This document shows, piece after piece, positions 1 through 9,997 of a stretch of DNA of 64,000 nt. The position numbers were made by a program, and so were the translations under genes. Origin of the DNA: Anaspis maculata (taxonomy: Eukaryota; Arthropoda; Insecta; Coleoptera; Scraptiidae); NCBI GenBank assembly GCA_949128115.1, contig OX421962.1:14459262-14523261 (forward strand), written 5' to 3'. The notes under the pieces were generated by a model. It was not told where the DNA came from and did no database searches. It saw only the letters and a list, made by a program, of their open reading frames with translations. The stretch's first letter is position 1; the number at the start of each line of letters is the position of its first letter.

Positions 1-82
1 TTCAACACACTTCAGTTAACAATTTTTGACACGGAACATCGTCCTTTCTATTGAATTACCGGAACCTCTGAACACATGTAAG

Positions 83-207
83 GTTGCGGACTCAAAAAAG
101 TTTACACCGACGGCGATCGAGCGGCCATGCTAATTCAGTTTTGACGTAATTTTGAATGGGCATGGCCACACGATTGTCATCGGTGTAAACTTTTATGAGG
201 CCGCAAC
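83..207. mobile_element. Short foldback MITE
   Basis: The two ends are inverted copies: GTTGCGGACTCAAAAAAGTT on the left mirrors the sequence ending in GGCCGCAAC on the right. The arms share a stretch around GTTTACACCGA and a GGCCATGC/GCATGGCC pair close to the centre. About 125 bp, non-coding. No clear target duplication is visible, so the superfamily is not assigned. Confidence 0.6.
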
Positions 208-726
208 CGTACGTACAAAACGCTGCAAGCGACCGAAAGAAAACGGCTATGCCTCGCAAGCAAATTTGAAAATGTCATTTTGACACCTAACCTAAACTTT
301 ACACTGCGATGTCATGTCGCCATCAGAGAAAAGTCATCGTAGCAGAACGGTCAATATTAATTGTGGAAAATGAAAGTTTCTAGGGATAACGATAATGTCG
401 GCATTCTACTGGAGTCATGGCGATATACGGTATTATGAGTCCAGTTTAAGTACAGGTCCATAGGTACCGAGCGTTCATAAACTAAATGGGTCAAGGGTGC
501 GTGAGTTTGAAAACGTCTGTCGGAACTAGCCTCGTTCATTTTATGTCATAATTTTTTTTGTTGACGTAACTGTTGTCAAACCAGTTTTCGGAACATTGTA
601 AATATGGTTTTTACGGCAGGACACAAAACCAACATGATCAACGCGCCTTTTCATGCTATCAAAAGCATTTTGCAACATTATTGACGTTACGTTTGCACAT
701 TCTTCAACAATTCTTTGTTCCAACCC
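208..726. other. Unassigned AT-rich sequence
   Basis: No convincing coding frame, repeat or RNA was found here. The short open frames have no recognisable motif and are best read as chance. Confidence 0.5.
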
Positions 727-980
727 AGTCGGTAGCACGGTGAGCTCGGCCCCGCTTTCAAAGGCGAGGGTCCCGGGTTCAAATACGCACTGGGCCAGAT
801 GGACTTTTTCACGCGTCCCTTAGTACTGGGGCATCTACTATCGTGCAGTGATGCCCCGGGAGGAGGGATGAAACGAGAAAGCCATCGAAACAAAACCCCA
901 CTGATAAATCCCACACTGATCCAAAGATGTAAATCTTACAGTACTTCTCCGTTGTTATCGTCATCATTGTTATCGTTATA
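727..980 (+). mobile_element. tRNA-derived SINE candidate
   Basis: The head resembles a tRNA-like pol III promoter: an imperfect A box (TAGCACGGTGAG) and, about 45 bp later, a B-box-like GGGTTCAAATAC. An unrelated body of about 150 bp follows and ends in a simple tail of TTGTTATCGTCATCATTG type. Head-body-tail order fits a tRNA-derived SINE. Other genomic copies would be needed to confirm it. No target duplication was identified. Confidence 0.5.
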
Positions 981-1148
981 GAAAAACCCCACGGAAAAAA
1001 TCTGCTAATAACCTAGTAGTTGATGCAGGGCAAAAAAAAAAAATCTTTGTTCCACTCCTTTCAACTTAGCAACAGGAGTTCTGGAGTTTAGGTACAAAGG
1101 CGCAAAGCGGACATCAGAGTTTCTCTTTATAATCTCGAAAAAACTCGA

Positions 1149-1350
1149 AATTCCGAGATAAAATCAGAATTCTGAGTTTAAAGTCGGAATTCTGAGATTA
1201 AAGTCAGAATTCTGAGTTTGAAGTCGAAATTCTGAGATTAAAGTCGGAATTCTGAGTTTGAAGTCGCAATTCCGAGATTAAAGTCGGAATTCTGTGATTT
1301 AAGTCAGAATCCTGAGTTTAAAAGTAAGAACTCTGAGTTTCAAGCTCGGA
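1149..1350. repeat. 20-bp tandem repeat array, left arm
   Basis: About ten units of the type AATTCTGAGTTTAAAGTCGG. Successive units start at 1149, 1169, 1189 and so on, with two 21-bp units near the end. Units ending GAGTTT and GAGATT roughly alternate, which hints at expansion by 40-bp dimers. Confidence 0.85.
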
Positions 1351-1867
1351 ATTCTGCGCGCGCATCGGCAGGAATGAATCGAGAATCGAGCCGGTTGATT
1401 AAATGGCGATTGGCGACCCCTCCGCTGTCTGCAAGAGAAATGCAAGTTCCATGCTGTGTGACTGTGTGTGAGAAGTGAGGGTCGCCAATCGCCATTTAAT
1501 CAACCGGCCTGATTCTCGATTCATTCTTGCCGATGCGCGCGCAGAATTCCGACTTTGAAACTTGGAATGGGGCCTTGCACTGCCACTTTTACACACCGAG
1601 GGCGCCACGACCGTTGGGGGCCAATTCGACAATTTTGACGGTGTTGACGCTTCAGCGACCGACGTCCGTCATTTTATGTCTTGATTTGAAATTTGGATAA
1701 CCTCTGTTTCTTGCTTGACGTCTCCAGTCACTGTCAGTTACTGGTCAAACTACTCAAACTCCCCTGTTTTTTGCGTCGTTACGGCCGCTTTGTCGAAGTA
1801 GGCGCCCCCTACAGTAGTGGCGACCTCACGTTGAGTTTTTCAATTGCAAGGCCCCATTGTGCGCGCG

Positions 1868-2102
1868 CAGAATTCGAAGTTTGAAACTCAAAAATTCTGA
1901 CTTAAACTCAGAATTCCGACTTTAATCTCAGAATTCTGACTTTCAAACTCCGACTTCAATCTCAGAATTCTGAATTTAATCTCAGGATTTCGACTTTAAA
2001 CTCAGAATTCTGACTTTCAAATTCAGAATTCCGACACAATCTCAGAATTTCGACTTTAAACTCAGAATTCTGACTTTCAAACTCAGAATTCCGACTTTAA
2101 AC
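1868..2102. repeat. 20-bp tandem repeat array, right arm (inverted)
   Basis: Reverse complement of the 1149-1350 array, with units such as CTCAGAATTCTGACTTTAAA. It is more degenerate and has one shortened unit near 2030. It runs up to the presumed 3' untranslated tail of the LINE that ends at 2202. Confidence 0.8.
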
Positions 2103-2201
2103 AGATAAAAATGTATTGAATACAACATAGTAGAATTACAGTTACTATAAGTAATCAGTAAGTAATCATACATTACAAATAAATAAATAAATAGTAAATA
2201 C

Positions 2202-2963
2202 CTATAAGTAAAATACTTCATCCATTTCAACTGAATCTTCAAACGTTCCTAAAATACTTGCCGGATTACCCCTTTGAATTTCTAAACTGATTTTTTGAAT
2301 GAAAACGGACTTGGCTTTCACATTGCCAGATTTGTCAATTAAAAGTTTTCCAAGAGAATTTGCAGAATTTAAACCTTCTGAAGACCAAACACCTAAAGTT
2401 TCCACGGCGAAAGCAACAAACTCAAAATGCTCAGATAGAGCCGAATATCTTCTCGTTTTGTCTCTTACTGCTTTAGAGGCAGCAGGACCTGCTAACAAGG
2501 GCGTATTTTCGACATGAGGGGGAGCAAGTGTATCCACACAAGTGGAGTCCCAGATGAGAGAGCGACCTTTTCCCTAAGAAAATTATGACATACCGTCTGG
2601 TCTTTCACCGTCGGTTCTGCTCAGGCCAGGTGGTTCCAAAATTGAAGGTATGTCGACAGAAGCCAAAGTACGCTTGATTGTGTTGTTCAAAGCGGCATGC
2701 CTTGGAATTCTGCCAACACTCCTAGAACAACATTGGCCATGAAGACCACGGGCATTAACGTTGGCTCCGCAAATGCAAGTATGTGTTTGGCATAATTTAG
2801 AAACTAGCCGCAATGCTACTGTTATTCTCAACGTGTTCTTGTCCAACAGGGTACCCAGAGGAAGGGATGGATAAGCTTTCAGCCAGGCACCTGATTCTTC
2901 TCGTGCGCAGGCCAATAAACGTGCTTTATTGGTTATTTCAGCTGAAGATCTTAGTAGTTTGTC
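2202..2963 (-). pseudogene. LINE segment: CCHC knuckle and restriction-like endonuclease end
   Basis: Two frames (2915-2583 and 2537-2202) are the same reading frame broken by two stop codons near 2580. Seen in order: SGAWLKAYPSLPLG, a CxC...H...C knuckle (CICGANVNARGLHGQCC), RHAALNNTIKR, EPPGLSRTDGERPDG, LIWDSTCVDTLAPPH, AVETLGVWSS, IQRGNPASILGTF and a final EVFYL stop. RPDG followed by WDST matches the spacing of a PD-(D/E)XK nuclease core (inference from recall of RLE LINEs). The same domain recurs, more decayed, at 9103-9511 and 14275-15260. Confidence 0.75.
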
Positions 2964-2971
2964 AAGCCTAT

Positions 2972-3842
2972 CAGGGCCGGGCCTGGCCTATTTGCCGCCT
3001 GCGTGCCAGCAAAAAATTGTCGCCCCCTAACAGGCAGTGGGGACACCCCCCTCCCAAAATACGAGAATGAAAAGAATCCCTTGAAATTCAGCTTCATTAT
3101 ACAGGGTGGAAACTTCAACCTGTTTATATTCAGTATATTCAATAACCAAAAACATTCCACCAAAAATCTCGAACAGGGGCCAGGGGCAGCGCGAGGGGCA
3201 AGAGCCCAATTTTTCTAAATACAATGGTAGGTCAAAAATGGCATTTTTATTTTTGTTCGATTCTCTATCTTACCTATAAAAATAATTGGGATCTTGCTCC
3301 ACAAAAAAAAAATGGCGGCGTTCAAAAATCAGTATCACGGTTCCTATCAAAAAGGTGGCATTTTCTTCCCATTCCGCCGCCATTGGTATTGTCAAGGTCA
3401 ATAGGTCACATTATCAGTGTGTTAAAAGCTAAGATGGCTCAACAGTGCCAAGCTAAGTGGTTCTTGCTTCAGATTCCAAGAAAATGCCACCTTTTTGACG
3501 GGAACCCTGACCTTTTGAACGCCGCAATTCTTTTTTGTAAGGCAGGATTTCAATTGTTTTTCTAGGTTAGATAGAAAATCTAACAAAGATGAAAATAGCA
3601 TTTTCTGACCACTTCTATCTGTCCCTTGCGCCGCCCTTGGCAGAGTCAAGGCCACGTAGATGGTATCAAAATGTGGCATTTTAAACTTAGAAATCGACCT
3701 GTCAGAGCTTTTTGGCAAAATGTTTTTGGTTATTCAATTACTGAATTTGAACAGGTTCAAGTTTCCACCCTATATATTGCCGCCCCTATGACTTGCCGCC
3801 TGCGTGCAGGCACGCACTGCACGCCTGCTAGGCCCGGCCCTG
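2972..3842. mobile_element. hAT-like non-autonomous element
   Basis: Ends are CAGGGCCGGGCCT on the left and its inverse AGGCCCGGCCCTG on the right. They are flanked by AAGCCTAT (2964-2971) and AAGCTTAT (3843-3850), an 8-bp target duplication with one mismatch. An 8-bp duplication and CAGGG-type ends are standard for hAT (family knowledge). It interrupts the LINE coding sequence and itself carries a second element (3098-3774). No transposase is present. Confidence 0.85.
3098..3774. mobile_element. TATACAGGGTG-type foldback nested in the hAT-like element
   Basis: The left end TATACAGGGTGGAAACTTCA mirrors the right end TTTCCACCCTATATA, and the arms also share the AATAACCAAAAACATT region. The short open frames inside are mirror images of each other and not genes. 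This is the innermost layer of a three-level nest: LINE, hAT, foldback. Confidence 0.75.
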
Positions 3843-3850
3843 AAGCTTAT

Positions 3851-4419
3851 CCTCCATCAAAGTTATATCCCAACATTTTTGAGAATTTGGGTTCAGTGGG
3901 AGGCCGGCTTTTGGTTGTAAAGATAAACAGCTATTTTGTGCTTCGGACAGACAGTCAACTTGGAAATCACCTAGTGATGGAGAAACGATTGTACCAACGA
4001 GGTTGACTGTACTGTAGACCGAAGACAAAAAAGCTGGAAGGGCTACATCTTCTCCCTAAGGCGGACTCCCAAACCCCCTAAATTGACTGGTAAAGAAGCT
4101 TGCTTCCAACAAGAATCGGTCAACTTTATATTGAGAATTTGTTGCAAGCTTATCTGAATGACAGAGTCTAGTTTGGACAAAAGATTTTGACATAAAAAAG
4201 TTGGACTAAATCTGAATAAAATATGTTAAACGTGGAATCCAGAAACAAGATTTCAATAAGTGTGAAGCAATATGCGGTTGAATTTCAGAAAAGTTTTTTG
4301 TGAAATGTTCTATTTTTCTAATATTGGAGTCAAAAATTTCGTTCATCGACTCTTCCATCAAAGGAGATCCCAAAAGAATAAAATTCTCCTTGTTCGGGAC
4401 TTTTATGTCAGAGATGATC
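3851..4419 (-). pseudogene. LINE segment: RT thumb and linker
   Basis: The first part (4419-4206) contains the GSPLMEESM box and HIASHLLKSCF, typical of the region after the RT palm. A stop follows, then a frame from about 4190 to 3851 with YSTVNLVGTIVSPSLGDFQV and NSQKCWDITLMEDKLQ. The frame ends at the 8-bp target duplication of the hAT-like element at 2972-3842 and picks up again below 2964. Confidence 0.7.
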
Positions 4420-4808
4420 AAAGGACCCCGCACAAAAAGTAGGCAAAAGTGGTCTCGGTGAATTTGGCTGAAAATTGGCACACTTGTAGAACTTCACTTT
4501 CTGATCGAATACTCAAAATTACAGTTACTTTCTATGTACAGTTTTACAGCTATACAGGGATTTGTACAGGATGTGCGGAAAATTTGAACCCCTTTGGGGG
4601 CTTACTTTTTGTGATAATTTCAAGGTTGAAGAACTTATCCAAGACCGTTTTTTACATAGAAATCAAATCTCTCTTCAGTAATTTTTTATATCTCACGGTA
4701 TACAGGGTGTGCTGCTTTTTAAATTTTCAACAACGATTTTTTTATCGACAGTCGATTGGATATCTTTTTAGGGCATTTTCCTTGGAAATGGCACTCATAT
4801 GGCCAGTT

Positions 4809-4839
<31 letters not shown>

Positions 4840-5406
4840 GTGTCTGTCTGTCCGTCTTTCCGTGAATAAACTAGAAAGTTGTACCTACTTTTCGGGGAAT
4901 AAAGCTAGAGCCCTGAAACGTCTTCTAGTGGATAGCTTATGTATTCAAGGGTGGCCAAGGGCTAATTTGAACAATTCCATACATAGTTATCAATGTTATC
5001 ATTATTATTATCATCAAAAACCAAAGTTTTTTTTATAATAATAAGGTGAACGAAGAATAAACGTAGATATCTGTAACTTTCCCGACGAATAGAAGTCATG
5101 CCTCCCATGATGGCCAATGGCTGGATGGTATAGTTGCTCCGCCATCTTGGCCACCATATTGGAATCTCTTATTAGTGAAACGATTTTCATGAAACTTGGA
5201 AGTTACTCTTGTCTCGTATAAACATTTTTATTTTGAGACTGGACTGGACTGGACCAAACGATACGATTTTTGACTGAATAAAAAAATACGGGTAAATGAG
5301 GAAAACCAAAATGTGTTTTGTTATTCAGAAAAAACTCGATCGACTGTCGATGGAAAAATCGATACATGCTCAAATCAAATTGACACTCAGGCAGACACAC
5401 AGACTA

Positions 5407-5440
<34 letters not shown>

Positions 5441-5822
5441 TGGCCATATGAGTGCTATCTCCAAGAAAAATGCCCTGAAAAGATATCCAATCGACTGTCG
5501 ATAAAAAAATCGTTGTTGAAAATTGAAAAAAGCACACCCTGTATACCGTGAGATATAAAAAATTCCTGATTAGAGATTTGATTCATATGTAAAAAACGGT
5601 CTTGGATAAGTTCCTTAACCTTGAAATTATTACAAAAAATAAGCCCAAAGGGGTTCAAATTTTCCACACATCCTGTACAAATCCCTGTATAGCTGGAAAT
5701 CCGTACATAGAAAGTAACTGTAATTTTGAGTATCCGATCAGAAAGTGAAGATCTATAAGTGTGCCAATTTTCAGCCAAATTTACCGAGACCACTTTTCCC
5801 TACTTTTTGTGCGGGGTCCTTT
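4420..5822. mobile_element. 1.4-kb foldback with TGTC/GACA arrays
   Basis: Ends AAAGGACCCCGCACAAAAAG and its inverse are followed inward by matched arms (TGGTCTCGGT, AAATTGGCTGAA-type sequence and beyond, about 400 bp per side). Each arm carries a (CTGT)n array (4808-4855) or its inverse (5400-5440) next to GGCCAGTTTGTCTG. The insertion splits the LINE RT between ILEQIK and ISDIKV. No clear target duplication is seen and there is no coding content. Confidence 0.8.
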
Positions 5823-6239
5823 ATTTGTTCTAATATTTGGGATCTTCTTTCTGGATTTACGTGATCAAGAAAAATCAATTCACATTTATTAAAATTCAAA
5901 GAAAGACCAATTTTTTGAAAATTTTTGATGACGCTTTCTAAATCCTGAAATACGATTTCAGCATGTCCACCAAAAACTCCATCATCCAAATACCAGCTGT
6001 TGTATTCTGAAGATATTTGTTCAATTATATCATGGATACCAAGACTAAAAACAGCAGGGCCTAAAGGGTCGCCCTGTTGACAACCAACAGAAGATTCTAT
6101 AATATTATTTTTAAAACAAGTGAGATGGATGCGAGTAGCATTGATTAAGGTATGGAAAAGCAGATGGAATGTTTTCTTCTACAGAATTTAAAAGCGAATC
6201 AAGTTCTATTGAATTGAAAACATTTTTTATATCGATTTT
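5823..6239 (-). pseudogene. LINE segment: RT catalytic palm
   Basis: Reading away from the 6240 junction, TIKIDIKNVFNSIELDSLL holds the first catalytic aspartate region. After a frameshift come SVGCQQGDPLGPAVFSLGIH and the YLDDG box (catalytic double aspartate retained), then FQKIGLSLNFNKCELIF. This is the core of a non-LTR reverse transcriptase. The frame runs into the foldback at 5822 after ILEQIK and resumes beyond 4420 with ISDIKVPNKENFILLGSP. Confidence 0.8.
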
Positions 6240-6859
6240 AATAGTCCAAGAGCTGGCAACAAAAAAAAGTGCAACAGTTTTCTAAAGGCTAAAACTCTGG
6301 AATATGTTAGATTACTCAATTATATCCATGAAATAAACAGTCAGACACCGATTCATCAGAACCTGCTCAATCGGCAGCCAAAAAAAGTCCGAAATGCCCG
6401 CACGAACAGTTCTGACAACGAACAGCATTGTTGTCTGACGCACAGCTCTGTTGTCTGACGCAAATATATCAGCAGTGTCAGCTGTTGTCTGAGTTACGGT
6501 TCGAATGAATCGCCCGTAGAGACATACAGATTTGGGGGGAAAATCAGAGAAGCCTTGCGTAATGAAACCATCTAATGAAGAGAGGTGAGTACATAGGTGT
6601 GGTCATAGCCGTAACTCAGACAACAGCCGACAGCTGTGCGTCGGACAACAGAGCTGTGCGTCAGACAACAAAGCTCTGCGTTGTCAGAACTGTCCGTGGG
6701 GGCATTTCGGACTTCTTTTGGCTGCCGACTGAGCAGGCTCTTATGAACCGGTGTCTGACTGTCTATTTCATGGATATAATTGAGTAATCTAACATATTCC
6801 AGAGTTTCAGCCTTTAGAAAACTGTTGCACTTTTTTTTGTCACCAGCTCTCCGACTATT
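6240..6859. mobile_element. 620-bp element with long terminal inverted repeats
   Basis: Left AATAGTCCAAGAGCTGGCAA pairs with the right end reading AATAGTCGGAGAGCTGG on the other strand. The arms match for about 250 bp, through GTGCAACAGTTTTCTAAAGG and ATTGAGTAATCTAACATATT. Near the centre are several copies of GTTGTCTGACGCA and its inverse. It lies inside the LINE RT between GTEAAA and IKIDIKN. Confidence 0.8.
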
Positions 6860-6861
6860 GA

Positions 6862-7446
6862 GCTGCCGCCTCTGTCCCGCCGCTAGTGCCGAAACCTAAT
6901 TGGATTGGCCGAAGCTTAGTACCTAAAATATCTCTAATTTTGAAACACACTATTTTCGAACATAACCTCCTTAAAGTGCAACCAATTGCTATAGGCCTGA
7001 CGCCTCCGTCTTTCTTGTTGAGGCCTATCAAAGATGCCCCATATAAAAAAGGTAGAATTTCTGGAACGACTTTGCCAGACAACAAAAGATTGATTAAAGC
7101 TGTGATTGACTGCTTGAGCTTTTGTCCAGCGTCTTATAAAGATTGAGGTGTGAGGTCTCCAAGGTGTTGAGTAATTAACCCATCTATACCCCCAGCAGAT
7201 CCACAGGGGAAGGATTTAATAGCTTCTGTGACGTCTTTTTCAGATGCGGTCAAAAACATATCATCAGTCTGAGGAACAGGATAGTTCAAAGGTCTGGATG
7301 GTTGTGGATGTTTTGATCTCAGGGAGATTAACGTTGAGGCAACATCTTCAGCTAAAAAATCTGTTGACGAGAGAAGTCGAACCGCTTCATGAATATCGCC
7401 ATCGTAGACTTTCAGGTCTCGAATTTTCGACGACAAAGATTTTTTT
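6862..7446 (-). pseudogene. LINE segment: start of reverse transcriptase
   Basis: Two overlapping frames carry the linker (SSKIRDLKVYDGD, then SFPCGSAGGIDGL) and the N-terminal RT blocks (GASLIGLNKKDGGVRPIAIG, LRRLCSKI, IQLGFGTSGGTEAAA). A frameshift between about 7130 and 7090 separates them. The frame ends abruptly after GTEAAA, where the inverted-repeat element at 6240-6859 begins. Roughly 15-20 residues expected before the next RT block are missing, so that insertion came with a small deletion or the region has decayed. Confidence 0.75.
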
Positions 7447-8129
7447 GACGTTTTGGTGACGCTGACATAGAGAACGTCGTAGGCAAAGAGAAATAGATCT
7501 TCCCATTTTTCTCTTGTGTTTTTTTAAGAACAAGCGTCAATAACTCGAGATGGTTTTCGAGCAACGGGCTCTCTAGCTGTTCGAGGAATCCTTCTTATAG
7601 TAGGAACTTCACATTTTAATTTACATATTTTTTCTTGGAGACTTGATGTTCTAGATGTTTTGTCGGTAGAAATGCCTTGAAGGCAAGTAATGTTGGTCAA
7701 ACTACCAGGATGCCGATGGGCCATGTGAATTTTCAGGTCTGTTTTGTTTTTTAAAAAGCTTGAAGTTTCACGCAACTGACATGTGACTCTTTCGTTTGAA
7801 ATTCCCGATGTGGCCACAACATCAACAGGAGACTCATTTGGGACTACAGCTGGAGATTCATCTTCATAAGTACTTGACTCTGTATCTAACGGAAACTTAT
7901 AGCGTGGACGAAAGTATCTTCCTAAAGCTGAGTATACTCCTCTTTCTTCAGCAGCTGTGGTCTGAGATGACTGGTCATTTCCAGTATGTGCACGATGCAC
8001 CTTGCCGACATGAATGAGCAAACCAGATTCGTTCTTGAAAGTTCTTGAACAAGCACCGCAACAGAAAACGGATGATAAAATAGATTTTTCTGATATTTTA
8101 TCATCAAGATCTGACAAACGTTGTGACAT
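7447..8129 (-). pseudogene. LINE segment: N-terminal C2H2 zinc fingers
   Basis: The 201-residue open frame starts MSQRLSDLDD. A first C2H2 finger lies at about residues 24-45 (CGAC, then HVGKVH). A second finger-like stretch further on ends in HMAHRH but has lost its second cysteine (CQLR where CxxC is expected). The frame stops in VIDACS followed by TAA, yet the same frame continues with KNTREKWEDLFLFAYDVLYV, so the stop is a single nonsense mutation inside an A-rich run near 7525. Such fingers bind target DNA in R2-group LINEs (family knowledge). No start is proven; upstream codons stay open for about 25 residues before a stop. Confidence 0.7.
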
Positions 8130-8245
8130 TTTTCGTGACTCTTTAATTAAATATAATTTCTCTGACTTTAATCTTAGAATTTCCAGTTTTTTTCGAAATT
8201 ATGAAAAAACTCCGATGTCCGCTCTACGCCTTCGTATTCAAGAGT

Positions 8246-8840
8246 TCATCTGCAATAATAGTAGATGGCTTTGAGGGGGTCTCCAAGGGGAAACAGTTGG
8301 TAGGTATATGGGTTGACAAAAAGAGTTGTAGAAAATGGTTGAATGAAATCGTTTTTTTCTTTCTGTACTTTCTGCTCTAGCCGCCATGGAGTCGTTTTCT
8401 CGATCCTTATCATCTCCTCTGGGTGCGGGTTCAGTTGTGTTCTCAGGGAGCTATCCACAATGTTTTAGGAAAAGCTTGAGCAAAGCCTCAAGGTCAGTCG
8501 ACTGCCGCAGGGTCCCTTCTCTGCTCAAACTTACAATTCCACTCAACATTCTTGCAGCGTCGGCATTAATTGTTTGTTCAAGTGTCAAGCCCACAGGCAA
8601 TTTAGAGAACGGTTTATTTGTCCTTTTCACACCAACAGAGCTAGCCCTTTGAAGTTTTACTTCAAGTCCAGGATGAATATATTCGACGTTTGTAATTTTG
8701 TTGCGATAAAGTAACACCCTAACACGAGCATAATTTGGCTGATTAAAAATGAAAAATTGATTGGTTATTTTTGGCATGACGTACTTGAAAGCTTCAAAAT
8801 TGCCCATACGAATACTTTTCATCAAAAGGAGATATTATTT
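8246..8840 (-). pseudogene. Fragment of a multicopy conserved family (function unknown)
   Basis: A 124-residue frame (8825-8451) contains QPNYARV, IHPGLEVKLQRASSVGVKRT and KPFSKLPVGLTLEQTINADA followed by ARMLSGI. I recall the KPFSxxPxxLTLEQTINxDA block from uncharacterised proteins repeated in arthropod and cnidarian genomes; no search was run and no function is known to me. The frame ends with KLFLKHCG where homologs continue, and a second frame downstream (LRTQLNPHPEEMIRIEKTTP) may be the decayed continuation. Position just upstream of the dead LINE suggests a pseudogene or a passenger of a mobile element. Confidence 0.45.
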
Positions 8841-9102
8841 AATCAGGTTAATATATATCTAGAATTTTGCAGTTCTGCCATGTTCGCCATAAAATAATAT
8901 GTATACATATACAGGTATCTTAGAAAGAAAACAAAAACGAAAGAAAAAACGTATAACTCAGGTAAGAATATATAAAACATTTCTGCCAAGGATTCCGCAC
9001 TTGGAAAAGTTTCCTTGACTGGTATGGCATTGGTCCCACTGATCCGTTGTGTCAAGAACGATCTTGAACGGGACTCCCCAGTTTGAAGGTGTAAGAGTCT
9101 TC

Positions 9103-9511
9103 CTAAACTGGCTTTGAATCTAATAGCTTTTTTGCACCAAGGCAAGAGCCTAGGGTCTCCACCGCAAAAGGGCCGAATAGGAAGTCTTCTTTTGGCTTGG
9201 AGTATTTTCCTTTTTCTAAATTAGCGGCCTTCTTGGCAGCGTACCCTGCTTGTTGCCTAGAGCGGTCCCCATTTGACGGTGCAGGTGGCATCCCACACCA
9301 AGCACTGTCCAGTCCATTCTCCCATGGGATTAGTGTTAGATACGCCATCCACTCCCTTACCATCCTCTCGACACAGTCCACATGGTTCTAGACGGGCTGG
9401 AATTTTTGCAAAAATGAGTGAACGACAGATAATAGAATTCAACTCTTGACGGCGGAAAAAACGGCCGGCGCTTTTGGAACAACTCAGTCCATGGAGTCCA
9501 TACTTATTCAC
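9103..9511 (-). pseudogene. Second copy of the LINE endonuclease-like C-terminus
   Basis: Two overlapping frames carry YGLHGLSCSKSAGRF, IPARLEPCGLCREDGKGVDG and, after a frameshift near 9330, GYAAKKAANLEKGKYS and FGPFAVETLGSCLG. These correspond block by block to the 2202-2963 domain (GLHG...C, EPPGL.R.DG, AVETLG). RPDG is replaced by GVDG, so the presumed nuclease motif is damaged. It is joined directly to a transposase N-terminus at 9512, giving a chimeric open frame. Confidence 0.6.
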
Positions 9512-9772
9512 ATTCATCTCCAAGACAACTTCTTCCAAATTACCGACTCGCACTGTCCGTGGCCTTCCTGCAAGAAGGCGACGAACATTTGGCCTTAGCA
9601 TACCAGTTTCCCGTAAACCTGGATCAACGTTTGCAAACAATCTGTGTGATGGATGTTGTCTGTTGGGGAGTCTCTGAACATGAAGACACTGGGACCTCTC
9701 TGCCATTATGGTGTACTTAACGTAGATCGCTTGAATATCAGCAAGTCCTTGCAATGTGTAGTTATTCTTCAT
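9512..9772 (-). pseudogene. N-terminal HTH fragment of a mariner-like transposase
   Basis: Residues 1-87 of a 171-residue frame read like the first DNA-binding part of an IS630/Tc1/mariner-type transposase: YTLQGLADIQAIY, LPNRQHPSHRLFANV, LRETGMLRPN and LLAGRPRTVR. The catalytic half is absent. After EVVLEMN the frame passes without a stop into LINE-derived sequence. It belongs to the same broad type as the transposase near 63 kb, whose N-terminus is missing there. Confidence 0.55.
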
Positions 9773-9997
9773 TTTTTCTCAGGATGATGCTAAAATTCAC
9801 TGCTTGATAATTGTGTAATGATTGTAACTGCGATGATCTGAATATTGTTCAGATCTAGATCAGATCTAGGGAATCTGCCCTAGAATTTGTAACTGTAATT
9901 GCAAAACTTCCCGTCCACCCCTGCTTTTTTACAATAAACAAGTTTTTCATCCAAAAAATTATTCATTGTACCAATATATATTTGTATTACAGTATGA

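Larger units (their letters stand above)
1149..2102. mobile_element. FB-like foldback element with minisatellite arms
   Basis: Two arrays of a 20-bp unit face each other (1149-1350 and about 1868-2102). Between them are a hairpin (1351-1556, arms running through GCGCGCATCGG and GGCGATTGGCGACC) and a second short pair (AATGGGGCCTTGCA near 1565, TTGCAAGGCCCCATT near 1846). Inverted arms built from tandem repeats recall Drosophila FB and Galileo (known family architecture); homology to those is not claimed. It lies just beyond the 3' end of the LINE at 2202-8129. Confidence 0.6.
2202..8129 (-). pseudogene. Dead LINE (R2-group-like architecture) split by nested insertions
   Basis: Minus-strand segments at 8129-6862, 6239-5823, 4419-3851 and 2963-2202 read in order as one element: N-terminal C2H2 zinc fingers, reverse transcriptase, then a CCHC knuckle and a restriction-like endonuclease-like end. 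The gaps between segments are exactly three foldback or hAT insertions (6240-6859, 4420-5822, 2972-3842). N-terminal fingers plus a C-terminal CCHC and PD-(D/E)XK-type domain are typical of R2-group LINEs (family knowledge). Membership here is inferred and the exact clade is open. In-frame stops and at least one frameshift make it non-functional. Presumed role when alive: target-primed reverse transcription of its own RNA. Confidence 0.8.

Noticed and set aside
3224..3718. Overlapping 113- and 98-codon frames on opposite strands
   Set aside because: They are mirror images produced by the inverted repeat at 3098-3774 and contain no motif.
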